A stretch of DNA of 64,000 bases from Acinetobacter cumulans. Its GTDB lineage: Bacteria > Pseudomonadota > Gammaproteobacteria > Pseudomonadales > Moraxellaceae. The position numbers were made by a program, and so were the translations under genes. Of this stretch, positions 1 to 9,034 are shown one piece after another; position 1 is the first letter of the stretch, and every line of letters starts with the position of its first letter. The DNA lies in NCBI RefSeq assembly GCF_003024525.3, contig NZ_CP035934.2:3224001-3288000 (forward strand), in the 5' to 3' direction. The notes under the pieces are model-generated. The model was not told where the DNA came from, ran no database searches, and worked only from the letters and a program-made list of their open reading frames with translations.

Positions 1-1
1 C

Positions 2-466
2 AAAGTTTCAATTAACTCTGCAGCCATCTATAACCCAGAATTTGTACAAGAAGCCTCTCAACGCTTTGGCGCACAGTGCATTGTGGTTGCTATTGATGCC
101 AAAAAAACTGGCGACAATAAATGGGAAATTTTTACCCACGGTGGCCGTAAAGAAACAGGCATTGATGCCATTGAATGGGCAGTTAAAATGGCAGAATTTG
201 GCGCGGGTGAATTACTCGTGACTTCAATGGATGCCGACGGCACTAAAGCTGGTTATGACCTTGCCCTCATGCGTCAAATCAACGACCGCGTGACGATTCC
301 AACCATTGCATCAGGTGGTGTTGGTAATTTACAACATTTAGCAGATGGCATTATTCAAGGTGGTGCAGATGCGGTATTGGCAGCCTCTATTTTCCACTTT
401 GGTCAGCATACCATTCCTGAAGCGAAAAAATATCTTGCAGAACAAGGTATTGAAATGCGTCTTTAA
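2..466 (+). CDS. hisF: Imidazole glycerol phosphate synthase, cyclase subunit (3' part)
   Basis: HisF closes the imidazole ring in histidine biosynthesis, using ammonia delivered by HisH. The window holds only the C-terminal 154 codons of about 252; the frame is open from base 2 and the start lies upstream. Visible family marks are VVAIDAKK, whose Asp is the second catalytic aspartate, [16 protein letters not shown], the phosphate-binding IASGGVGN, and [15 protein letters not shown]. The first catalytic Asp near the N terminus is outside the window. A strong terminator follows at 493-524, so hisF ends its operon here. Confidence 0.97.
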   Translation, partial: KVSINSAAIYNPEFVQEASQRFGAQCIVVAIDAKKTGDNKWEIFTHGGRKETGIDAIEWAVKMAEFGAGELLVTSMDADGTKAGYDLALMRQINDRVTIPTIASGGVGNLQHLADGIIQGGADAVLAASIFHFGQHTIPEAKKYLAEQGIEMRL

Positions 467-492
467 TTGACTGCATAGCAACAAATATGATT

Positions 493-524
493 AAAAGAGC
501 ATCTATATAGATGCTCTTTTTTTT
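493..524 (+). terminator. Rho-independent terminator of hisF
   Basis: A perfect 28-nt palindrome (arms AAAAGAGCAT and ATGCTCTTTT) is followed by more T residues. The ATG at 511 lies inside its right arm, so that ATG is not a plausible start for the next gene. Confidence 0.9.
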
Positions 525-531
525 GTCCATA

Positions 532-1002
532 ATGTACTTAGACACCGCATTATTTATTACAAGCTTCGGTAGCTTGATCTTATTTGGCCTCGTTGCTTAT
601 GGGCTTAAAATGAGCCAAAACACACAATCTATCATCATCCTAGTGATGATCTGTGGTTTTATATACATGTATTTATTTGGCTTAGACCTGTACCGTGAGT
701 CAAAGTATCAAAAAGCCTTAGATACACCACTAAAAAATTATACTTGTGCCATTTTTGTGAGACAAATTCACTTCAATATAGGGCGCAAGCAACAATATGA
801 AACTGCATTTCAATTCAAAACTCCGAATTCTAAATTTTTAGAATTTAATGGCGATCCGATTGCATTCAAGCATATTGCACAGTTGCAAACTTTGCAGGCT
901 GGTCAAACTTATTGTTTTCATTATGCAAGTCAAATTCATGATTGGAATGGACGTTTTATTTTGACTGAATTACATCCATTCGCATTACTAAAATCAGAAT
1001 AA
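532..1002 (+). CDS. Hypothetical small membrane protein
   Basis: I do not recognise this 156-residue protein. It starts with two hydrophobic segments (about residues 4-27 and 33-52), followed by a soluble domain of about 100 residues with two cysteines. The likely topology is two membrane helices with the C-terminal domain on one side. The frame is open upstream to an ATG at 511, but that lies in the hisF terminator hairpin, so I chose the ATG at 532. No clear Shine-Dalgarno is visible. It sits alone between hisF and a convergent gene. Confidence 0.6.
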   Translation: MYLDTALFITSFGSLILFGLVAYGLKMSQNTQSIIILVMICGFIYMYLFGLDLYRESKYQKALDTPLKNYTCAIFVRQIHFNIGRKQQYETAFQFKTPNSKFLEFNGDPIAFKHIAQLQTLQAGQTYCFHYASQIHDWNGRFILTELHPFALLKSE

Positions 1003-1026
1003 AAAAAAGGAGCCTTTTCGGCTCCT
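1000..1026 (-). terminator. Terminator hairpin, T-run on the minus strand
   Basis: Stem AGGAGCC/GGCTCCT (1008-1026) is preceded on the plus strand by eight A residues, which read as a T-run on the minus strand. It suits transcripts of the hydroxylase gene 1212-1829 and overlaps the stop of the plus-strand gene. Confidence 0.7.
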
Positions 1027-1211
1027 ATAAACCAAGAAAAACTACAGCACTTGGTTAGTGAATTTCAATATACGTCAATCTAAAATGCAGTACATTTTCG
1101 ATAATAGGATTATAAAAACACTCAACTTAGAAATATTGACAATATTTAAGCAATTTATTGACCAATCACGACAAAACGATATTTTTAGACACCATTCGTC
1201 GTCTTTTCGGC

Positions 1212-1829
1212 CTAAGAGCGTAGCTCTTCAACAGCGACCGCCTTTTTATCTGCGAGCTGAACAGGAAAGAAACGTGTGACCGCTTGATTTAAAGCTTTTG
1301 AAAGTAACGCTGGCAAGGGAATACCTAAAGGATTCTTCTCTTGTAAATCTGGTGATGAGATCACTCTGGTACCCAACAGATAATCAAACCAAGGTTTGGT
1401 CACACACCAATTGGCATCCTGATTTGAGTTCATGTGGTGGTCATAGTGCCACGGAATTTTTTTCATCGCCCAATCTGGCTCTAAGTGTGCACGGCGATGG
1501 ATATAGTAATAATTACCTGCAGCATACAACACGGCAAGGCTCATTCCTTTAGATACAGGATAAAACAAAGGTGCAAATACACCTACAGCAACTGCCAAAG
1601 ACATGACTTCATTTTTTGTACGCCAATTTTTTAAACCTTCGACATAGCCATAATCTTCAAAAGCAGTTTTTCGTACTTCACGATGATGCTCCCAATGCGA
1701 TTTCATATTGCTTGGTGATGGGCTCCAGCGTGGCTTGCCTGTGCGGTGAGTGCCATGCAAAAGATACTTATGTGCAACCCACTCAAAACCATTAGCAACC
1801 ACGAGGCCCACAAGAAAACCTTTTAACAT
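1212..1829 (-). CDS. Fatty acid hydroxylase / sterol desaturase superfamily protein
   Basis: A 205-residue membrane protein with the histidine clusters of the di-iron hydroxylase superfamily: HKYLLH (about 20-25), HWEHH (about 45-49), HRRAH (about 112-116) and HYDHH (about 129-133). Hydrophobic stretches lie at about 1-18, 75-92 and 95-108. Family members hydroxylate or desaturate lipids using O2 and electrons from a ferredoxin or reductase; the substrate here is unknown. It is transcribed away from the AraC-type gene at 1937, separated by 107 bp, so the regulator may control it. The length is typical of short bacterial members. Confidence 0.85.
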   Translation of the reverse strand: MLKGFLVGLVVANGFEWVAHKYLLHGTHRTGKPRWSPSPSNMKSHWEHHREVRKTAFEDYGYVEGLKNWRTKNEVMSLAVAVGVFAPLFYPVSKGMSLAVLYAAGNYYYIHRRAHLEPDWAMKKIPWHYDHHMNSNQDANWCVTKPWFDYLLGTRVISSPDLQEKNPLGIPLPALLSKALNQAVTRFFPVQLADKKAVAVEELRS

Positions 1830-1936
1830 ATATGCAACCTCCGATCTTTTATCTCACTATAAGCAATCAAAAAGGCTAGATATTGACCATGTTTTTAAAT
1901 ATCATTGACAAATTACGACAAAACCAAGAATAAAAA

Positions 1937-2935
1937 ATGCAGCACCTTAAAGATTATACTGGCACTGTGTATGGTGGTCTCGGGCATTTGCTCTATACGT
2001 TTTATGAGCAACAACAGCTAGAGATTCCTTCCGCCTTGACTCAAGTTCAAAACCTAGAACGTTTCGACTATTCGGTTTGGCGCGATTTACTCAACTTACT
2101 CAATGAACAATTACAACGCCCTGCACTCGGGCTAGAAATTGCCAATGCCGTACAGCCCAAACATTTGGGCATTATTGCCTATATCGCCATGTCCTGTGCC
2201 AATTTAGGCGAGGCGCTGTATCGTTATCATGATTTTCACCGTCTGGTTTATGATGGCTCTCCCTTAAAAGTCGAAGGCTTAGGCGCGTATTTATCCATTT
2301 GTTGGTCAGAGTTGCCACCGAATATGTCCAACCAACTCACCGATGAAGTCGCGATTGCATTAATGGTTGGTTTTTTAAAGCATTTTATTAATTTTGAAGA
2401 TCTGCACATTCATGAAGTACATTTTAGGCAACCTGCACCTAAGCATGTGGCCTTATATGAACAGTTTTTCCGTTGCAAGGTCCGCTTTTCTCAACCGAGT
2501 TCACAAGTACTTTTACCCATCGAAGAGTTGTCTCGCCCGTTTTCACACAGTGATGACACCCTGCAACAGCTCTTAATTCAACAAGCGCAAGCCTTACTGG
2601 AAAAGCTCCCCAATATCACCCAAACGGATAAATATTTACAGCAAGCCATATTAACAGGCTTACAAAAAAATCAATTTCAGATTGAAGATATCGCCCAGCA
2701 ATTGCATATTTCTGTGCGCCAACTACAACGCCATTTACAACAACAAGGCAGCACCTATCAACAGCGTATGCAACAAGTACGCTGTATGTTGGCCGAAGAA
2801 TACTTAAGAGATCCACATTTGGGCTTACATGAAATTGCACTATTACTCGGTTATTCCGAACAAAGTGCCTTCCAACGTGCCTTTAAACAGTGGCGTCATG
2901 TGACCCCACTACAATGGCGTCAACAGGTGCAATAA
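1937..2935 (+). CDS. AraC-family transcriptional regulator
   Basis: A 332-residue protein. The N-terminal two thirds resemble the ligand-sensing domain found in OruR/ArgR-like AraC regulators of lipid and amine genes. The C terminus (about 245-330) is a double helix-turn-helix: FQIEDIAQQLHISVRQLQRHL, then LGLHEIALLLGYSEQSAFQRAF and the PLQWR ending. It is divergent from the lipid hydroxylase gene at 1212-1829, the most likely target. The inducer cannot be read from sequence. Confidence 0.9.
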   Translation: MQHLKDYTGTVYGGLGHLLYTFYEQQQLEIPSALTQVQNLERFDYSVWRDLLNLLNEQLQRPALGLEIANAVQPKHLGIIAYIAMSCANLGEALYRYHDFHRLVYDGSPLKVEGLGAYLSICWSELPPNMSNQLTDEVAIALMVGFLKHFINFEDLHIHEVHFRQPAPKHVALYEQFFRCKVRFSQPSSQVLLPIEELSRPFSHSDDTLQQLLIQQAQALLEKLPNITQTDKYLQQAILTGLQKNQFQIEDIAQQLHISVRQLQRHLQQQGSTYQQRMQQVRCMLAEEYLRDPHLGLHEIALLLGYSEQSAFQRAFKQWRHVTPLQWRQQVQ

Positions 2936-2968
2936 TCACAACATAAGCTCCGTTTATCTTTTGATTAT

Positions 2969-2984
2969 TGTGAAGTGAATCACA
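2969..2984 (+). promoter_or_regulatory. CRP/Vfr-type operator upstream of aqpZ
   Basis: TGTGAAGTGAATCACA fits the CRP half-sites exactly (TGTGA-N6-TCACA) and continues into an AT-rich flank. A TATAAT hexamer follows at 2995-3000, so the site overlaps the -35 position of the probable aqpZ promoter. Confidence 0.6.
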
Positions 2985-2994
2985 TTTTGATAAA

Positions 2995-3000
2995 TATAAT
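2995..3000 (+). promoter_or_regulatory. -10 element of the aqpZ promoter
   Basis: A consensus TATAAT lies 55 bp before the ATG at 3055. No good -35 is present at the right distance; the CRP-like palindrome occupies that position, which would fit activator-dependent transcription. Confidence 0.5.
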
Positions 3001-3054
3001 TCAGGCAAAACTCCACGCCGTCATACAACAAAAAAAGGATCTTTGGAGCACAAC

Positions 3055-3744
3055 ATGAATAAATATATTGCGGAATTAATCGGTACATTTTGGCTGGTGT
3101 TTGGTGGTTGTGGGAGCGCAATTTTTGCCGCTACCTACCCTGAACTCGGTATTGGATTTGCAGGCGTTTCTCTGGCTTTTGGTTTAACGGTTTTAACCGG
3201 GGCTTATGCACTAGGTCATATCTCTGGAGGACATTTTAACCCTGCCGTGAGTATTGGCTTATGAGCAGGTGGTCGCTTCAATACCAAGGACTTAGTGCCT
3301 TATATCATTGTACAAGTGATTGGTGCAGTCTTGGCTGCATGGGTGCTTTACGCCATTTTCAGTGGTCAAGCGAACTTCGCAGGAACAGGTGGATTTGCTA
3401 GTAATGGTTTTGGCGACCTTTCACCCAACAAATATTCGATGATGTCTGCACTGATCATTGAGGTTGTTCTCACTGCAATGTTCTTAATCATTATTATGGG
3501 TGCAACTGACAAACGCGCACCTGCAGGTTTTGCACCCATTGCTATCGGTTTAGCGCTCACCCTTATTCACCTCATTAGTATTCCTGTGACCAACACATCG
3601 GTAAACCCAGCACGAAGTACAGGTGTAGCACTGTTTGCAGAAACCGCCGCACTCAGCCAACTTTGGCTGTTCTGGATTGCGCCTATTGTTGGTGCTGTCA
3701 TTGGTGCGGTCATTTATCGAGGCATCGCACAAGATGAACCTTAA
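3055..3744 (+). pseudogene. aqpZ: Aquaporin Z, interrupted by an in-frame TGA
   Basis: AqpZ is an inner-membrane water channel. The reading frame from ATG 3055 (Shine-Dalgarno GGAG just upstream) gives [20 protein letters not shown] and the first pore motif [10 protein letters not shown], then TGA at 3262-3264. The same frame resumes at once with [11 protein letters not shown] and reaches the second pore motif [11 protein letters not shown] before stopping at 3744. Other AqpZ proteins have Trp at this point (GLWAGGRF), so one TGG-to-TGA change explains it. Apart from this codon the gene is full length (about 229 codons) and undecayed. It may be a recent null mutation, a sequencing error, or a site of readthrough. 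Confidence 0.85.
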
Positions 3745-3752
3745 GCAACACT

Positions 3753-3802
3753 AAATGCCCACTATACCCATAAAAATGCCCGTCATAGTGTGGGCATTTT
3801 TG
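3753..3802. terminator. Bidirectional terminator between aqpZ and the 3820 gene
   Basis: AAAAATGCCC (3772-3781) pairs with GGGCATTTTT (3792-3801). A second copy of AATGCCCACTAT at 3754-3765 can pair with the same right arm, giving two mutually exclusive hairpins. A/T runs on both sides allow termination in both directions. Confidence 0.8.
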
Positions 3803-3819
3803 TGTAAATTTAGCAGCGT

Positions 3820-4065
3820 TTATAAAAAAGGATTTTCGACTTCACCCGCCTCTGCACGTTGAATTTTTTCGGGTAAATTCACCTCAGCTTCTAAGGCTTT
3901 TACAACATCGTTTAACACTGCTTGCAAAGCTTTAGCCGCAGCTAACCCTGCTTGATCTTTGGTCAATTGTAAGTTGCCATAAAGATTGACGCAATCAAGG
4001 TCATTTTCTAAAGTCAGATCATGAATTGCGTGTGATTCTGTGCCATTTTCATAAGGCTTAAACAT
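3820..4065 (-). CDS. Conserved hypothetical protein, 81 aa
   Basis: A small acidic soluble protein with no signal peptide or membrane segment. The middle (about 35-65: LTKDQAGLAAAKALQAVLND and following) reads as one long amphipathic helix. I do not recognise a family, though I would expect orthologues in other Acinetobacter. It is convergent with aqpZ and downstream of the nuclease gene by 83 bp, possibly transcribed separately. Confidence is for it being a real gene. Confidence 0.6.
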   Translation of the reverse strand: MFKPYENGTESHAIHDLTLENDLDCVNLYGNLQLTKDQAGLAAAKALQAVLNDVVKALEAEVNLPEKIQRAEAGEVENPFL

Positions 4066-4148
4066 GATTATCTCGCTTTTTATTGATCATATCGTTGTTA
4101 TATTGCCATGCCTTCGACATGGCCCTGATTTATCCTAAAGCAAGCACA

Positions 4149-5252
4149 TTATTTCAACAACTGCAAAATATACTGCAATAATGTTTCGATCAGCTGACTA
4201 ATGATCGCATCTTGTGTACTGCTGTTTTGCCCTGTACCGCTGTTCGCGTCCGTACTACTATTTGTATTAGATACATTTGAACCACCAGCAGACTTAAACT
4301 GGTTTTGCATCGCATTTAGCTTGTCAGTTGCAACATCTTCTGCACATTGGCTTTCTGCATCCCAATGTGAATAAGCAAATTGGGTGTTGGCTTTTACTCC
4401 AGCAGCGGTCAAAGGCAGTTTGTAAGTATTGCGCTTTTGCTCTTCAGTCAACTGCGGAAATAAATTAATGCCGAGTTGTTCTTCTAAATAGCAAACACTC
4501 ACAACTTTCACCTGTAGCGAATTGTCATTCGGTGCATAGTAAGCACCGATCGTACCCGTTTTAGGTAAGTAGATTGCCTTATAGGTTGCCGTTGGAACAA
4601 TCACCCCATTACCAATGGTTTTTAGTTTCTTCGCAGCAAATACTGGCCCAGTAACGACATACACATCTTGCTTTTGCTTTGTCACAATAGCGCGGGTCGC
4701 TTCTTCTAATTCACGCCAAACCTTTTGGTTATTCTTTGGCGCTTGAGGCACCATGTTGGCTAAAGAGAAACTGTCAAACTGCGATTCTGTGTTTGGCATA
4801 TCGGCATTGGGTGCCATGTGGCCACGATCATAACCCGATGCTTTGTAATCCGATAAAGTCGCGCGGTGTGCACGATCTACGCGCTCTTCTTCATGAAAGC
4901 TATCTTCACGCGGAATTTTTTGACTTAAACGAGAAGATGTTAAAGCTTCCGCCACCCACAACGGCGTTTTAGACACCCCTGAATACATGACGTTCAAACC
5001 ATTAAAACATAATGGATAACTGTGCTTATTCAAGCTGTCTTTCATTAAATAAGGGGGCACATCACGGTAAAACTGATCTAGGCATGCGCTATTTGAACCT
5101 GAGCCTGTATTAGACACAAACTGCTGAATTTTTTCTTGTCCAAATGCAATGGCAAAACTCCCTGCAGCAACCACACCCAAAATCGCTTTCACCCCATTTT
5201 GGTTGAATAATTGGGAAAGAACACCACCAGAACTACTTTTCTTTTTTGCCAT
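4149..5252 (-). CDS. Membrane-anchored DNA/RNA non-specific endonuclease (NucA/NucG family)
   Basis: A 367-residue protein. After a Lys/Ser-rich start, a hydrophobic segment (about 20-38) can act as signal anchor. The beta-beta-alpha-metal nuclease domain spans about 55-290 and carries the hallmark DRGHMAPNADMP (about 143-154), whose His is the general base, followed by FSLANMVPQ with the metal-binding Asn. A Ser/Asn/Thr-rich linker (about 325-345) leads to a hydrophobic helix, IISQLIETLLQYILQLLK, at the extreme C terminus. The expected location is the periplasmic face of the inner membrane, degrading nucleic acids. Monocistronic by spacing. Confidence 0.88.
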   Translation of the reverse strand: MAKKKSSSGGVLSQLFNQNGVKAILGVVAAGSFAIAFGQEKIQQFVSNTGSGSNSACLDQFYRDVPPYLMKDSLNKHSYPLCFNGLNVMYSGVSKTPLWVAEALTSSRLSQKIPREDSFHEEERVDRAHRATLSDYKASGYDRGHMAPNADMPNTESQFDSFSLANMVPQAPKNNQKVWRELEEATRAIVTKQKQDVYVVTGPVFAAKKLKTIGNGVIVPTATYKAIYLPKTGTIGAYYAPNDNSLQVKVVSVCYLEEQLGINLFPQLTEEQKRNTYKLPLTAAGVKANTQFAYSHWDAESQCAEDVATDKLNAMQNQFKSAGGSNVSNTNSSTDANSGTGQNSSTQDAIISQLIETLLQYILQLLK

Positions 5253-5516
5253 TGCTACAACGATTACTTAAAAACAGATTATTTTTCTGGAGCTTAACAA
5301 GGGTAAGTCCGCCTGTATATGTAATCGCAATAGCATTGATGAAGTTTTATGCAAACATTGTCTAACAATTCACCAGATGATGTAACAGTTTGTCGCGCTT
5401 CTATATCAGTTTCATACAAGTCTTGACGTGATTCAGTATGTTTCATTGAATAAAGAACTTTGGTTATGACATGGTAAGCCTACTTAAAATTCGAAGAATC
5501 GATTATTGGAGTCATT

Positions 5517-5981
5517 ATGTATTCTAAACTTCTAGGCCTTGGCCTGATTGCTGGTCTTGCTAGTGCATCTGTATTTGCCGAACCTGCTGTACAGCCAGGT
5601 GAAACTTTGGAAAGCTTATCTAAAGCCAAAATTACCACCACAGTAAATGGCCAACCTGGCTCCTTAAATGAATTAATTGCAAGTGGCAAAATCCAACCGA
5701 TTACGACAGCACCTGCGCAAGGTGCTGACAGCACAGTGACTGAAAACACACCCGCAACCCAAGCCGAACCCACTGCAGAGGCACCATTAAATCCAGCCAA
5801 TGCTCAGGCGGAACTTCCTGACCCAAACGCTGAAGCACAGGCTACACTTTCATCCTCTGCTGATGCACCAGTGAACCTAGAAACGCCTGTACAAGCCACC
5901 CCAAATGCTCCAGCAACAGACGAAGCGTTGCAAGCAGCACCTGAGCAACCTCAGATTAATGAAGATGCCTTTGCCCAATAA
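5517..5981 (+). CDS. Secreted Ala/Pro/Glu-rich hypothetical protein
   Basis: A 154-residue protein with a clear signal peptide (MYSKLLGLGLIAGLASASVFA, cleavage near residue 21). A short ordered-looking part follows (about 22-60: QPGETLESLSKAKITTTVNG). The remainder is low complexity in Ala, Pro, Thr, Glu and Gln, and acidic. GGAG at about 5506-5509 supports the ATG at 5517. I know of no function; an unstructured periplasmic or surface protein is the most that can be said. It ends at a shared bidirectional terminator with kup. Confidence 0.75.
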   Translation: MYSKLLGLGLIAGLASASVFAEPAVQPGETLESLSKAKITTTVNGQPGSLNELIASGKIQPITTAPAQGADSTVTENTPATQAEPTAEAPLNPANAQAELPDPNAEAQATLSSSADAPVNLETPVQATPNAPATDEALQAAPEQPQINEDAFAQ

Positions 5982-5993
5982 AATAAAGGTGGC

Positions 5994-6026
5994 ATTAAAA
6001 AACCAGAGCAAAGCTCTGGTTTTTTT
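5994..6026. terminator. Bidirectional terminator between the 5517 gene and kup
   Basis: Stem CCAGAGC/GCTCTGG (6003-6019) with an AAA loop has A6 on the left and T7 on the right, so it serves both convergent genes. Confidence 0.9.
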
Positions 6027-6041
6027 ATTGCTGATTACATA

Positions 6042-7922
6042 TCAAATTTCAATTTGACTGCCCAACTCCACCACACGATTGGTTGGAATCTGATAGAAGT
6101 CACTGACTGGACTGGTATTCCGTTGCATTGAAATAAACAGTTTTTCTCGCCACGGCGCCATTCCCTCACCCAAGGTATGAATAATACGATCGCGTGAAAT
6201 GAAGAAGCTGATTTGCATCAGATCAAAATCAAAACCTAATTGCGTATATGCATGTGCTAAGGCCTGTGGAATATCAGGTTGATCTTTAAAACCATAGTAC
6301 ATAAAAATACGATAGAAACGATCATCCAGTTTTTCTACCTTAAAACGCTCCGCTTCAGTCACATAAGGAATGTCTCGAGTGACCACAGTCACCATCACAT
6401 TACGCTCATGTAGAACCTTGTTATGCTTAATATTGTGCAACATTGCATGAGGCACAATATTTGGCGTTCCTGTTAAAAACACAGCATCGCCAGGGACAAA
6501 CTTGGTTTCGTCACTAAAACCAATACTCTTAATAAATAAGTCGATTGGCAAGGCATCTTTGGCTAAGCGATTTAACACTAACTCGCGACCATCTTTCCAT
6601 GTCATCAAAATAGTAAACAGCACTGCACCAATCATGATTGGCACCCAACCGCCCGACAGAATTTTTAATGATGTTGACGCGACAAACACCAAATCAATCA
6701 GCAAAAATGGCACCGCAAATAGCGCCACTTTCCACACGGGCCAACGCCATAGGCCATAAGCCAAAACTGAAATCAGAATCGTGCCACAGAGCATCGTCAT
6801 AGTGACGGCTACACCATAAGCGCTGGCTAAATTGGCACTATTTTCAAACAGTAAAATCAGGATCAGAACCGAAATAAACAATGCCCAGTTAATAAATGGC
6901 AAGTAAATTTGGCCACGTTCCACATCTGAGGTATGACGTACTGTTAATCGGGGCAAATAGCGTAATTGAATGGCTTGGTTCACCATTGAAAATACACCCG
7001 TGATCACAGCCTGCGAAGCAATGACCGCAGCGGCCGTGGCTAAGCCAATCATCGGATACAGGGCCCACTCAGGGATCAGCATATAAAATGGATTGGCCAA
7101 AGCTTCAGCATTACGTAACAGTAGCGCTCCTTGGCCTGCATAGTTAAGTAGCAAGCAAGGTAACACCACAATAAACCACGCTAAACGAATCGGTAAACGC
7201 CCGAAATGCCCCATATCTGCATATAAAGCTTCACCGCCAGTGATGGTTAAAATCACAGCACCCATAGTCAAAAAAGCCACATAAGGCTGATTAAATATGA
7301 AACTGAGTGCCCAATAAGGATTGGCCATTAACAACACATGTGGCGTTTGAATCACGCTCCACAGTCCAAACACCCCAATGGATAGAAACCATGCCAAGGT
7401 AATTGGTCCAAAGAATTTCCCCATTGTTCCTGTGCCATGTCTTTGAACCAGAAACAGCCCTGTCAAAATACCAATGGACAATGGCACTAACCATTGATTG
7501 AACATTGGCGTTGCAATGCTGAGGCCTTCAATCGCAGAGAGCACAGAAATTGCAGGTGTAATGATCCCGTCGCCAAAAAATAGCGAAGCACCAATAAAAC
7601 CTAGAGCAATGAGATAAATCTTTTTATTGTCATTGATTAGTGTGGTACGTAGATTTAAGGCCAAAAGAGACATAATGCCCCCCTCGCCGTTATTGTCTGC
7701 GCGCATAATAATCATGACGTATTTAAAGCTGATGGTGAGCATCATGCACCAGAAAATCAGCGATAGAATACCTAACACGGATGCTTCTGAAATGGCTAAA
7801 TGTGCAGTAAGGAAACACTGACGCAGTGCATACAGCGGACTGGTCCCAATATCACCAAACACCACGCCGAGTGCTGCTAGGGTAATAGCGGGCAATGCGG
7901 CTTTTTGTGCAGTACTTTGCAT
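6042..7922 (-). CDS. kup: KUP-family potassium uptake protein
   Basis: A low-affinity potassium/proton symporter of the inner membrane. The 626-residue length equals the family norm. The N terminus carries [19 protein letters not shown] and later [12 protein letters not shown], both conserved KUP motifs. About twelve hydrophobic segments fill residues 10-430, and a soluble C-terminal domain of about 180 residues follows. The gene stands alone, convergent with the secreted-protein gene and divergent from tRNA-Ser. Confidence 0.97.
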   Translation of the reverse strand: MQSTAQKAALPAITLAALGVVFGDIGTSPLYALRQCFLTAHLAISEASVLGILSLIFWCMMLTISFKYVMIIMRADNNGEGGIMSLLALNLRTTLINDNKKIYLIALGFIGASLFFGDGIITPAISVLSAIEGLSIATPMFNQWLVPLSIGILTGLFLVQRHGTGTMGKFFGPITLAWFLSIGVFGLWSVIQTPHVLLMANPYWALSFIFNQPYVAFLTMGAVILTITGGEALYADMGHFGRLPIRLAWFIVVLPCLLLNYAGQGALLLRNAEALANPFYMLIPEWALYPMIGLATAAAVIASQAVITGVFSMVNQAIQLRYLPRLTVRHTSDVERGQIYLPFINWALFISVLILILLFENSANLASAYGVAVTMTMLCGTILISVLAYGLWRWPVWKVALFAVPFLLIDLVFVASTSLKILSGGWVPIMIGAVLFTILMTWKDGRELVLNRLAKDALPIDLFIKSIGFSDETKFVPGDAVFLTGTPNIVPHAMLHNIKHNKVLHERNVMVTVVTRDIPYVTEAERFKVEKLDDRFYRIFMYYGFKDQPDIPQALAHAYTQLGFDFDLMQISFFISRDRIIHTLGEGMAPWREKLFISMQRNTSPVSDFYQIPTNRVVELGSQIEI

Positions 7923-8004
7923 ATTATGTGTCTTCAGTTTAGACAGTATTTTCGCGCATCATATCACCATAGAAAAAGTTTTTCTCTAAATCAATTGTTT
8001 CAGC

Positions 8005-8033
8005 TTGGCAGTCCCATTATTTTTCGCTATTAT
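8005..8033 (+). promoter_or_regulatory. Sigma-70 promoter of tRNA-Ser
   Basis: TTGGCA (8005-8010), 17-bp spacer, TATTAT (8028-8033). Transcription would start about 8 bp before the mature tRNA. Confidence 0.75.
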
Positions 8034-8047
8034 CCTCCGCGCAATAA

Positions 8048-8138
8048 GGTGAAGTGTCCGAGTGGCTGAAGGAGCACGCCTGGAAAGTGTGTAAACGTTT
8101 ATAGCGTTTCGAGGGTTCGAATCCCTCTTTCACCGCCA
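8048..8138 (+). tRNA. tRNA-Ser(GGA)
   Basis: A 91-nt type II tRNA including an encoded CCA. The acceptor GGTGAAG pairs with CTTTCACC, the anticodon loop reads CTGGAAA (anticodon GGA), a long variable arm is present, and the T arm is GAGGGTTCGAATCCCTC. Confidence 0.97.
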
Positions 8139-8145
8139 GAATTTA

Positions 8146-8177
8146 AAATCCCTAAATGGTTTCATTTAGGGATTTTT
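8146..8177 (+). terminator. Terminator of tRNA-Ser
   Basis: AAATCCCTAAATG pairs with CATTTAGGGATTT around a 4-nt loop, followed by a T-run. Confidence 0.9.
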
Positions 8178-8463
8178 TTATGCCTGATAATAAGCGAACA
8201 ATAAAAATCAAAGCTATCCCCAGTAAAATCAATACACTCAACCACCCAAATCATCCAGCCCAAGCTTATCAATACTGTTTTAATGCTCATTACTCAACTT
8301 GGCACATATTTAGCTTCATACACATGCAATAAAAGCTATGTTATGTTTAAAACATCACTAAAAAACAAGGCGCTAATTAACCCATAACATTTTATCTAGG
8401 CTGAAACAAAGACACTGCAGCATAAAGCAAGTACCCAAAACCCTGCTATTTTTTGGAGTTAGC
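8178..8463. other. Intergenic region before the 76-aa gene
   Basis: Between the tRNA-Ser terminator and the next gene I see no ORF with a ribosome-binding site and no strong hairpin. It should hold the promoter of the 8464 gene, but I cannot point to one confidently. Confidence 0.4.
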
Positions 8464-8694
8464 ATGAATAACAGTGCAAATAACTACGCCAAACAAATGA
8501 AAAATGCCAAACGTGGAGGCTATGTGCCGACCATCGCCAAGGATGTGAATAAACATAAAATTCAAAAAGCCCTCAGACTGATCGAACAATGGAGGCAACT
8601 GGCCAACGAACTTAAGCCTCAAATGCAGTTAGATATGGCCTTTACGCTGGAAGAATGTGCCCAAGACCTCGATAAAATCCTAAGACAAAAATAG
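8464..8694 (+). CDS. Hypothetical basic protein, 76 aa
   Basis: A small basic, soluble protein beginning MNNSANNYAKQMKNAKRGGY and continuing as predicted helices (about 30-74). TTGGAGT just before the ATG is a good Shine-Dalgarno. There is no cysteine and no membrane segment. I do not recognise a family. It lies between two tRNA genes, but nothing suggests mobile origin. Confidence 0.65.
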   Translation: MNNSANNYAKQMKNAKRGGYVPTIAKDVNKHKIQKALRLIEQWRQLANELKPQMQLDMAFTLEECAQDLDKILRQK

Positions 8695-8787
8695 CCCCTA
8701 ATCCCTCTTCATGCCTTGCCATAACCCGATCTGATTGGGTTATGGCCATAATATTTAAAATTAAAATTCGATTGGCTATTTTTTGGC

Positions 8788-8815
8788 TTGCAGCTTCAAA
8801 AAAAATCTGTAGAAT
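8788..8815 (+). promoter_or_regulatory. Probable promoter of tRNA-Thr
   Basis: TTGCAG (8788-8793), 16-bp spacer, TAGAAT (8810-8815), 13 bp upstream of the mature tRNA. Confidence 0.55.
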
Positions 8816-8827
8816 GCAACCCATAAT

Positions 8828-8903
<76 letters not shown>

Positions 8904-8910
8904 TTATCTT

Positions 8911-8934
8911 AGCCTCGCTTTTTAGTGAGGCTTT
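8911..8934 (+). terminator. Terminator of tRNA-Thr
   Basis: AGCCTC pairs with GAGGCT around a 10-nt loop that can pair further, followed by TTT. A fairly weak T-run. Confidence 0.6.
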
Positions 8935-9034
8935 GATGTTTCTGGGCTTTGTATTTTTACACCTTTCTTGCCCACGCAAAACATACTGCAAACCTAACTA
9001 TTCAAGCATCTTCAATATGTGCACTATGCGTCTT

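Noticed and set aside
511..531. Upstream ATG giving a 163-residue version of the membrane protein at 532-1002
   Set aside because: The ATG lies in the right arm of the hisF terminator hairpin, so transcripts reaching it and ribosome access are unlikely; the ATG at 532 is free.
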